From an uncultured Eubacteriales bacterium (lineage in GTDB: Bacteria; Bacillota; Clostridia; Lachnospirales; Cellulosilyticaceae), in NCBI GenBank assembly GCA_900551325.1, contig URVM01000043.1, forward strand, positions 1-14,610: a DNA stretch of 14,610 nt. The letters are read 5' to 3'. Shown in pieces: positions 1 to 5,655 of the stretch. Both the position numbers and the translations under genes were made by a program. How positions within the stretch are numbered: the first letter of the stretch is position 1; each line of letters begins with the position of its first letter. The notes under the pieces are model-generated. The model was given only the letters and a program-made list of their open reading frames with translations. It was not told the origin of the DNA and did not search any database.

Positions 1-1
1 A

Positions 2-44
2 AAAAAGCATATGATTATCGAAATTCAATAATCATATGCTTTTT
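2..44. terminator. Bidirectional rho-independent terminator downstream of topB
   Basis: Inverted repeat with arms GCATATGATTAT (7-18) and ATAATCATATGC (28-39) around a 9-base loop, flanked by an A-run (2-6) and a T-run (40-44). It is a perfect stem with a U-tract in either direction. It sits 35 bases past the topB stop codon and can end topB transcription on the minus strand. It could also serve a plus-strand gene lying before the window. Confidence 0.85.
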
Positions 45-78
45 CAGTGGCCTCCCTAATGTGAAGCACCTTTTCCAT

Positions 79-2247
79 CTATTTTTTATTAAGATTTGCA
101 AATATCTCTGCAAAAGCAAAGTTGCCTTCATCTTCTTTTTCAAGCTGTTTCATATACTTTTGAACAGATTTCTTGTCTACTTTACCAGGTTTATCTTCAA
201 ATCTCTTCTTAAAGCTACTTGCTTTCTCTCTAAAGGTACATGTCGTACATACATAGATTTGACCTTCTCCTTGACCTCTTAGCTCAAGTTTTTTATGGCA
301 TTGTGGACATCTAGCATTGGTGAATTTACTTACATTTTCACGGTGTCCACAGCTTCTGTCTTGACAAACATACATCATACCCTGTTTACCTTTTACTTCA
401 AGTAAGTGTTTACCACACGCTGGGCACCTTTTACCTACTACATTATCATGCTTAAATTGATCTGTACTTCCTTTAACTGTGTCTACTAATTCACCACTGT
501 ACTTACGCATACGTGTTATAAAGTCTTTTGGATTTTGCTTTCCTTTACTAATAAGTTCTAGTTCGCGTTCCCATTTAGCAGTAAGAAGTGGTGTTTTGAG
601 TTCTTCTGGTACCAGGTCAATAAGTTGTTTGCCTTTGGAAGTTGGAATGATACTATTACCATTTTTCTCTATATAGAACATATTGTAAAGTTTATCAATA
701 ATGTCTGCACGAGTAGCAACTGTTCCAATACCTCCTGTCTCACCTAGAGTTTTGGCTGCTTCTTTGCTTACTTTTACATACTTATGAGGACTTTCCATAG
801 CAGAAAGTAGTGTTGCTTCAGTGAAGCGTGCTGGTGGTTTAGTTTGAAGTTTATTACATTCTACACCTATCACCTTTAAGTTATCGCCTACCTTTACCTC
901 TGGTAAGTTTTCTTTAAATTCTTCCTCTCCCTCATCTTCACCTTTTTCATAAACTAATTTAAAACCAGGCTTAATGATGACTTTGCCTCTTGTTTGGAAA
1001 GTTTCTTCTTCACATTTAGCTTCTATTGTTGTTTGTTTATATTCGCATGGTGGTAAGAGTACACTTAAGAAACGTTTCACAACTAACTCATAGATTCTTC
1101 TTTCTTCTGTACTTAATTTACTTAGCATCACACTTTCTTCTGTAGGAATAATAGCATGGTGATCAGATACCTTACTATCATCTACAAAGTGTTTACCTGC
1201 CTTAATACCATTTTGCAAGATACTCTTTACAGCTACTCTAAAGTCTCCTACATTAACGGCTTGTAGGCGGTCTTTGAGGGTTGCTACTATGTCCTGGGAA
1301 ATATATCTAGAATCTGTTCGTGGGTAAGTGAGCACTTTATAGTTCTCATAAAGTCTTTGCATAACATTTAAAGTCTCTTTTGGACTCATACCATAGAGTT
1401 TATTGGCATCACGTTGTAACTCTGTTAAGTCATATAAACTTGGTGCATAAGCCTTCTTATGACTCTCATCTACTTTAGTTACTTGTAGTGATTTACCTTC
1501 AAGTTTTACTTTAAGGTCTTGTGCTACCTTTTCACTAAAGATATTAGGTCCCTTAGGGCCTTGCCAGCTTAAACTAAAGCCTGGTACTTTCACCTTAAGG
1601 TTAAAGTAATCTTCTGGTTTGAATCCTTTTATCTCTTCTTCCCTAGCTACAATCATAGCTAGCGTAGCTGATTGCACACGTCCCGCTGAGAGTTGAGCAT
1701 TATATTTACAAGTAAGCGCACGTGTTACATTAAGCCCTACTAACCAATCACCTTCTGCACGACATACCGCTGCTTCATAAAGATTCTCATAGTCTTTAGC
1801 TGGTTTAAGATGCTTGAATCCTTCCAATATGGCTTTATCTGTAACAGAAGAAATCCAAAGACGTTTCATAGGCTTATTCACTTTAGCTTTTTTAATAATC
1901 CATCTAGCTACTAATTCTCCTTCACGCCCAGCATCTGTAGCTATAATGATTTCACTTACATCTTTTCTAAGCATTTGCTCTTTAACAGCACTAAACTGTT
2001 TACCGCCCCCTTTAAGGACTACTAATTTCATCTCTTTAGGAAGCATTGGAAGACTTTCCATACTCCAAGTTTTATAGCGATCATCATAAGCTTCAGGGTC
2101 TGCAAGCCCTACTAAATGCCCTAGTGCCCAAGTTACGATGTAGTCATTTCCTTCAAGGTAGCCGTTCCCTTTTTTATTACATTTCAAAACACGTGCTATA
2201 TCTCGCGCTACACTTGGCTTTTCTGCCAAAACAAGTTTTTTTGCCAT
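79..2247 (-). CDS. topB: DNA topoisomerase III (type IA)
   Basis: Type IA topoisomerase that cuts and passes single DNA strands, relaxing negative supercoils and decatenating replication intermediates in the cytoplasm. The 722-residue length is normal for Firmicute TopB. Visible parts are the N-terminal Toprim domain (LAEKPS with E9; ATDAGREGE near 103-111, the usual Gram-positive variant), the type IA core with SAGRVQ (187-192), and the nucleophilic tyrosine Y308 in YPRTDSR. The C-terminus has two Cys4-type zinc ribbons (CPACG...CQDRSCG and CPQC...CTTC), followed by a lysine-rich tail. I chose the ATG at 2247 because AAAGGAG lies 10-11 bases upstream and the protein then starts MAKKLVLAEKPS, as in the family. 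An in-frame ATG at 2298 would add 17 unlikely residues. It appears monocistronic, with a terminator just past the stop. Being 722 residues long and unlinked to transfer genes, it looks like the chromosomal rather than a plasmid version. Confidence 0.95.
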   Translation of the reverse strand: MAKKLVLAEKPSVARDIARVLKCNKKGNGYLEGNDYIVTWALGHLVGLADPEAYDDRYKTWSMESLPMLPKEMKLVVLKGGGKQFSAVKEQMLRKDVSEIIIATDAGREGELVARWIIKKAKVNKPMKRLWISSVTDKAILEGFKHLKPAKDYENLYEAAVCRAEGDWLVGLNVTRALTCKYNAQLSAGRVQSATLAMIVAREEEIKGFKPEDYFNLKVKVPGFSLSWQGPKGPNIFSEKVAQDLKVKLEGKSLQVTKVDESHKKAYAPSLYDLTELQRDANKLYGMSPKETLNVMQRLYENYKVLTYPRTDSRYISQDIVATLKDRLQAVNVGDFRVAVKSILQNGIKAGKHFVDDSKVSDHHAIIPTEESVMLSKLSTEERRIYELVVKRFLSVLLPPCEYKQTTIEAKCEEETFQTRGKVIIKPGFKLVYEKGEDEGEEEFKENLPEVKVGDNLKVIGVECNKLQTKPPARFTEATLLSAMESPHKYVKVSKEAAKTLGETGGIGTVATRADIIDKLYNMFYIEKNGNSIIPTSKGKQLIDLVPEELKTPLLTAKWERELELISKGKQNPKDFITRMRKYSGELVDTVKGSTDQFKHDNVVGKRCPACGKHLLEVKGKQGMMYVCQDRSCGHRENVSKFTNARCPQCHKKLELRGQGEGQIYVCTTCTFREKASSFKKRFEDKPGKVDKKSVQKYMKQLEKEDEGNFAFAEIFANLNKK

Positions 2248-2494
2248 TTTAAATTTTGCTCCTTTTTTCGTTGTCTCTTCTGTTATCATAGCATACATCT
2301 ATTTATTTTAAAAAGGTATTACATCTTTCCCCTTAAATACTAGAGACTTCCTCTTTTTAAATTAAATAAGTTATTTATTTAAAAATCTCAAAAATATGTA
2401 CAATGAGTTATCATTTCATTTGTATATATTCCACAAATAATATTTTTCATTTAAATAAGTGACGGTTTTTACATATTTTAACGTATTTATATAG
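2248..2494. other. AT-rich leader region between topB and the structured RNA
   Basis: About 250 bases of very AT-rich sequence with stop codons in all frames and no recognisable gene. It must contain the topB promoter on the minus strand. I see only weak candidates, for example TTGTGG followed 17 bases later by TGATAA. It also holds the plus-strand promoter candidate listed separately. Nothing else can be supported. Confidence 0.5.
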
Positions 2495-2497
2495 TAT
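2468..2497 (+). promoter_or_regulatory. Candidate promoter for the structured RNA
   Basis: TTTACA (2468-2473) is followed by overlapping -10 candidates TATAGT (2490-2495, spacer 16) and TAGTAT (2492-2497, spacer 18). Expected initiation is about 2502-2504. This would remove the left arm of the first hairpin (2495-2503), so either that hairpin is not part of the RNA or initiation is further upstream. Tentative. Confidence 0.4.
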
Positions 2498-3020
2498 AGG
2501 GTTAAATAATCTAGCCCTATAAGTGTAAATCATCTATCATTCTAGATTAAGTAGTTTGACTTACACCATCCTAGGAAAAGGTATTTATTTTTAAGCTTCC
2601 CCCTCTTAAAGATAGCGCCTCTTTCCTAGAAGACCTGAGTTACTTATTTTGTGGCAATAAGTAACTTTGGAGCAACACCTTAACCTTATAGATTTATTAT
2701 GCTAAGAGCATACAAAGTTGCATAACGCAAGCTAAGCTTAATGGCGTATCGGCGAGTACCTCTACAGGCCGTAAGCACTTTGGCAACCTGAATATTACTC
2801 CATCATTGGATGGCTCTGATAGAGACGGAACCCCACTGGAGCGAAAAGGTAGGTAGGAACGGCTATAAAAGAGAGTCAGGCAGCCCACACTATCGTATAG
2901 CATAATTGTAAACTCTAGCACCTAAATCTTAGGTTTTGCCACAACACAATAAAACTAACTTAAGGACCTATGTTTTACAGGGGGAAGGTCTCTTAAGTTA
3001 GCTTATTGTGTCCTAATTTT
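2495..3020 (+). ncRNA. Large structured noncoding RNA candidate (~520 nt), family not assigned
   Basis: No convincing reading frame covers this stretch, yet it is packed with nested stems. They include 2495-2503/2513-2521, 2523-2531/2558-2566 enclosing 2532-2536/2543-2547, and 2571-2582/2617-2629 enclosing 2586-2595/2605-2614. Others are 2638-2648/2656-2666, 2698-2703/2707-2712, 2744-2753/2768-2776, 2800-2804/2809-2813, 2920-2925/2929-2934 and the long 2944-2969/2986-3011. Two long-range pairings tie the ends together: loop 2596-2604 (CTTCCCCCT) with 2979-2987, and loop 2649-2655 (TTGTGGC) with 2938-2944. Several pairs are G-U only when read on the plus strand (2502/2514, 2582/2617, 2589/2611, 2637/2667), against one A-C mismatch, and the unpaired middle is purine-rich, so plus is favoured. 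Size and loop pairing recall the large ornate RNA classes of Firmicutes (ROOL, GOLLD, OLE), but I recognise no signature of them. It does not look like RNase P RNA, tmRNA, SRP RNA or a group II intron. The 5' end is uncertain. Confidence 0.72.
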
Positions 3021-3024
3021 ATGT
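2944..3024 (+). terminator. Long 24-bp hairpin closing the structured RNA, possible terminator
   Basis: Arms 2944-2952/3003-3011, 2955-2964/2992-3001 and 2965-2969/2986-2990 form a 24-bp stem broken only by small bulges. The loop of about 16 bases contains AGGGGGA. The hairpin is followed by a loose T-rich stretch (TTTTATGTTTTT within 3017-3028), so it may end plus-strand transcription. It is too long and too weakly T-tailed for a textbook terminator, and its loop complements an upstream loop, so a structural role is at least as likely. No other terminator follows the convergent amidohydrolase gene. Confidence 0.45.
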
Positions 3025-3055
3025 TTTTCTCATTCTATTATAGGTTTATTGCAAA

Positions 3056-4258
3056 TTAACTATTATGATTTAACCAATGCATCGCAATATTGGCATAGGC
3101 TGCTGCACCCTTATATAAAACATCCTCATCAAACTTTGCTTTAGGATGGTGTACAGGATAAATATATCCATTTTTTGAGTCTCCAGCCATCATAGCTAGC
3201 ATAAGACTTGGTACTTTATGACTTACAAAAGAAAAATCTTCTGAACTCATTATTTTTCCACTTGGAATAACATCTACCATATTAAGAACCATGTGAGGAC
3301 CAAAGGAATCTATTAAAGCTTCTTTGGCACTATCTATAAGGGATTGATCATTTACTAGTGCTGGACAACCTTCTATAATGTTTACCTTAGCTTCTGCTCT
3401 AAAGGTTTTTGCTATACCTTCAGCAATATCTTTAATTCTTTGGTGTATAAATTTACGGTTTTCTTCACTAAAGGTTCTTATTGTTCCTTTCATTGTAGCT
3501 GTATCTGGGATAATATTAGGGGCTGTACCACCTGCCATCATTCCAACTGTTACAACGGCACTATCTGTACAAGTTATTTCACGACTATTGATAGCTTGTA
3601 AAGCAATATGTATATGAGACATAACATTTAGTGGATCAATAGTTCTTTCTGGCATTGCTCCATGCCCACCTTTACCTTTTATCATAATCTCAAATCTATC
3701 AGAGGCAGCAGAACTAGCCCCTGCACTAGGTACTACAACCATACCAGTTGGTGCTCCAAATCCAGTAAAAACATGAAACATTACAGCTGCATCAACTTTA
3801 GGATTTTCTAAAATTCCTGCATCAATCATAGCCTTTGCACCCATCAAGACTTCTTCTCCTGGCTGAAACATAAGTTTAACCGTTCCCTTTATTTCATTTT
3901 CATGCTCTTTTAGTACCTTTGCCGCTCCAAGAAGCATAGTCGTGTGAAAGTCATGACCACAAGCATGCATATTGCCATTTTCAGATTTAAACTCTTCATC
4001 TACTTCTTCTCTAATAGGTAATGCGTCCATATCTGCCCTAAGTAAAATCACCTTACCTGGATTTTTACCACCTACTGTAGCAACTAAACCTGATTGCCCT
4101 ATTTCTTCTGGTGTATAACCCATTTTTGTGAGCTCTTCTTTTACATAAGCAACTGTTACAGGTAATTCCATGCCAATTTCAGGATTTTGATGTAAGAAAC
4201 GTCTATAGTCAATAAGTTGTTCTTGTAAGTTTTTTGCTTCTTCTAATACTTTTTTCAT
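3056..4258 (-). CDS. M20 family metallo-amidohydrolase (N-acyl amino acid / hippurate hydrolase type)
   Basis: Cytoplasmic metal-dependent hydrolase of the M20D group, which removes acyl groups from N-acyl amino acids or related amides. The exact substrate cannot be read from sequence. Length of 400 residues is typical. Metal and catalytic motifs are intact: LLRADMDALP (72-81), HACGHD with C100 and H102, PGEE with E135/E136 (general base), H162 in FHVFTGFGAP, and the C-terminal HH at 370-371. The middle section GKGGHGAMPERTIDP is the dimerisation/lid domain. No signal peptide is seen. I place the start at ATG 4258, because GGAGG lies 7 bases upstream. The in-frame ATG at 4273 overlaps that ribosome binding site and is unlikely to be used. 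The gene stands alone, convergent with the structured RNA and divergent from the DUF1622 gene. Confidence 0.9.
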   Translation of the reverse strand: MKKVLEEAKNLQEQLIDYRRFLHQNPEIGMELPVTVAYVKEELTKMGYTPEEIGQSGLVATVGGKNPGKVILLRADMDALPIREEVDEEFKSENGNMHACGHDFHTTMLLGAAKVLKEHENEIKGTVKLMFQPGEEVLMGAKAMIDAGILENPKVDAAVMFHVFTGFGAPTGMVVVPSAGASSAASDRFEIMIKGKGGHGAMPERTIDPLNVMSHIHIALQAINSREITCTDSAVVTVGMMAGGTAPNIIPDTATMKGTIRTFSEENRKFIHQRIKDIAEGIAKTFRAEAKVNIIEGCPALVNDQSLIDSAKEALIDSFGPHMVLNMVDVIPSGKIMSSEDFSFVSHKVPSLMLAMMAGDSKNGYIYPVHHPKAKFDEDVLYKGAAAYANIAMHWLNHNS

Positions 4259-4332
4259 TTCTTTTCCTCCCATATGCTTCTGTATTTAATAGTAATATTT
4301 CTATACCTTTATTTTGTTAAGAAGATTATCAC

Positions 4333-4362
4333 TTCACAATTGCTTTGTCAATCTTATATAAA
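4333..4362 (+). promoter_or_regulatory. Candidate promoter for the DUF1622-like gene
   Basis: TTCACA (4333-4338) with TATATA/TATAAA at 4355-4362 gives spacers of 16-18. A second possibility is TTTATT (4376-4381) with TATAAA (4399-4404), spacer 17, closer to the gene. Sequence alone cannot decide between them. Confidence 0.35.
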
Positions 4363-4444
4363 AATGTGTTCTATGTTTATTCCTTACCTCATACCTTGTA
4401 TAAACTCTAGAGTCCCACTCTAAATATTTTATAAGGAGTTTATT

Positions 4445-4804
4445 ATGTTAGATCACCTTATCTTACGCTTTCTTCCTTCACTTATACATGTACTTGAGGC
4501 TATGGGAATTATAGTCCTTACTATTGGTGCTGCAAATGGATTTTATCATTATTTGGTATCTCTTTTTTATAGTTACCCCTCTACTTCTAGAAGTCACTTT
4601 GCTAACTCTATGGCTATTTCATTAGAATTTAAGCTTGCTGCTGAAATTTTAAAAACTGTTCTTGTACGTACAATTGATGAAATTATTATTTTAGGTGCTA
4701 TTATTTTGCTTCGTGCTCTTATGACACTTATTATTCATTGGGAAATCAAACAGGATACCCCTTCTACTTCTTTAAAGGAGAATAAGAAAAGGCATTACCT
4801 TTAA
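4445..4804 (+). CDS. DUF1622-like small integral membrane protein
   Basis: Protein of 119 residues with three hydrophobic helices: about 12-44 (VLEAMGIIVLTIGAANGFYHYLV), part of 57-72 and about 76-98 (TIDEIIILGAIILLRALMTLIIHW). The segment LEFKLAAEILKTVLVRTIDEI followed by LGAIILLRALMTLIIHWEI is what I recognise as the core of the DUF1622 membrane family. The biochemical function is unknown and I do not propose one. The start is supported by AAGGAG six to seven bases before ATG 4445. It is the only plus-strand gene between the amidohydrolase and the sugar locus and probably has its own promoter. The last codons form the left arm of the terminator, so coding and termination signals overlap. 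Confidence 0.8.
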   Translation: MLDHLILRFLPSLIHVLEAMGIIVLTIGAANGFYHYLVSLFYSYPSTSRSHFANSMAISLEFKLAAEILKTVLVRTIDEIIILGAIILLRALMTLIIHWEIKQDTPSTSLKENKKRHYL

Positions 4805-4838
4805 CCTATTAGGGTTATGGTAATGCCTCTTCTTATTT
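4781..4838. terminator. Bidirectional terminator overlapping the 3' end of the DUF1622-like gene
   Basis: AGGCATTACC (4790-4799) pairs with GGTAATGCCT (4819-4828). The stem extends after one mismatch with AATAAGAA (4781-4788) against TTCTTATT (4830-4837). The stop codon at 4802-4804 lies in the loop region. It serves the plus-strand gene and, from the other side, the gntR-type gene that ends at 4845. Confidence 0.85.
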
Positions 4839-4844
4839 AAATAA

Positions 4845-5570
4845 TTATTTTTCCAATTCCATATAATACTCATATCTAGAAGCTACATAGTAACCTTCTG
4901 TGTATTCAAACACTTCACCTTTTTGGTCATAACCAATTCTTTTTAGAATAAGCATAGCACCTTTTTTATTACAATTAAGTTCTTTGGCTAATTCTTCATC
5001 TGCAAGCCCAGCTGTAATACGTTGTGTAATCTTTGAAATTTCTACTTCATGGTGTACCCTTAAATACTCATAAAGTGAATCATAGTAATTTGCTCCATTA
5101 AGTTCTAAGTCAATATGACATTTAATATAGGTTTTAAACCTTACTACTGGTATATCATTGATACATCTTACACGTATAATTTCATAAACTGGCATGCCTT
5201 TTTGAATTTGTAGTGCCTTGGCACATACTTCATCTGCTTTGACTAAACTTATCGTTGCACTTTTAGTAGTAGGTATAATGCCTTTGGCTTTCATTTCGTC
5301 TGTAAAACCTTCTATTTTAAGAAGTGGCTCAGAACGTTTATATTTTAATACAATAGTGCCTTTTCCCTTAATGCGTTCTACATAACCTTTTTGTTCTAAC
5401 TCACCAATAGCAGCTCTAACTGTAATACGACTTACATCGTATTTTTCTTCATAGTCAATCTCTCTTGGTAGCAGTTCTCCTTCTTTGTAGACGCCTTTTT
5501 CGATTTCCTCTTTTATAATAGCAATGAGTTGTTCTTTAAGGGTAGGGGCGCCTTTACCTCTTTTTAGCAT
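4845..5570 (-). CDS. GntR/HutC-family transcriptional repressor of the sugar locus
   Basis: A 241-residue DNA-binding regulator. Residues about 8-75 are the GntR winged helix-turn-helix (LKEQLIAIIKEEI, LLPREIDYEEKYDVSRITVRAAIGELEQKGYVERIKGKGTIV in pieces). Residues about 90-238 are a UTRA effector domain (LLKIEGFTDEMKAKG, PVYEIIRVRCINDIPV, ending in EGYYVASRYEYYMEL). HutC-type UTRA domains usually sense sugars or sugar phosphates. Here the ligand is inferred to be a product of the neighbouring pathway, for example mannose-6-phosphate. AGGAGG lies about six bases before the ATG. It is the last gene of the mannosidase/isomerase cluster in transcription order, so autoregulation is likely. The repeats at 9878-9937 are the best operator candidates. 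Confidence 0.9.
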   Translation of the reverse strand: MLKRGKGAPTLKEQLIAIIKEEIEKGVYKEGELLPREIDYEEKYDVSRITVRAAIGELEQKGYVERIKGKGTIVLKYKRSEPLLKIEGFTDEMKAKGIIPTTKSATISLVKADEVCAKALQIQKGMPVYEIIRVRCINDIPVVRFKTYIKCHIDLELNGANYYDSLYEYLRVHHEVEISKITQRITAGLADEELAKELNCNKKGAMLILKRIGYDQKGEVFEYTEGYYVASRYEYYMELEK

Positions 5571-5613
5571 ATATACCTCCTACTTTCTATTATTTTATAT
5601 CTCATATAACGAT

Positions 5614-5651
5614 AGGAAAGCCTATGGTTATCTCTAACCATAGACTTTCCT
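5614..5651 (-). other. Intercistronic hairpin between the isomerase gene and the regulator gene
   Basis: Arms 5614-5620 with 5645-5651 (AGGAAAG/CTTTCCT) and 5622-5630 with 5635-5643 (CTATGGTTA/TAACCATAG), one internal mismatch and a 4-base loop. It lies 5 bases past the isomerase stop. Read on the minus strand, no T-run follows (TATCGTTATATG), so it is a poor intrinsic terminator and more likely a partial terminator or mRNA-stabilising hairpin. Confidence 0.6.
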
Positions 5652-5655
5652 TATT

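Noticed and set aside
2248..2298. Upstream extension of TopB to the ATG at 2298
   Set aside because: The extension would read through the AAAGGAG site and adds 17 residues not expected before MAKKLVLAEKPS.
2697..2921. 74-residue minus-strand open frame inside the structured RNA region
   Set aside because: No plausible ribosome binding site and no recognisable motif, and it lies over dense stem-loops; best explained as a chance frame opposite an RNA gene.
2495..3020. Identification as RNase P RNA, tmRNA, SRP RNA or a group II intron
   Set aside because: I looked for the RNase P GAGGAAAGTC block, the tmRNA tRNA-like ends, the SRP GGAAG-type apical loop and a domain V-like hairpin; none is present on either strand.
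4259..4273. Upstream ATG (4273) for the M20 hydrolase
   Set aside because: It overlaps the GGAGG that serves the ATG at 4258.
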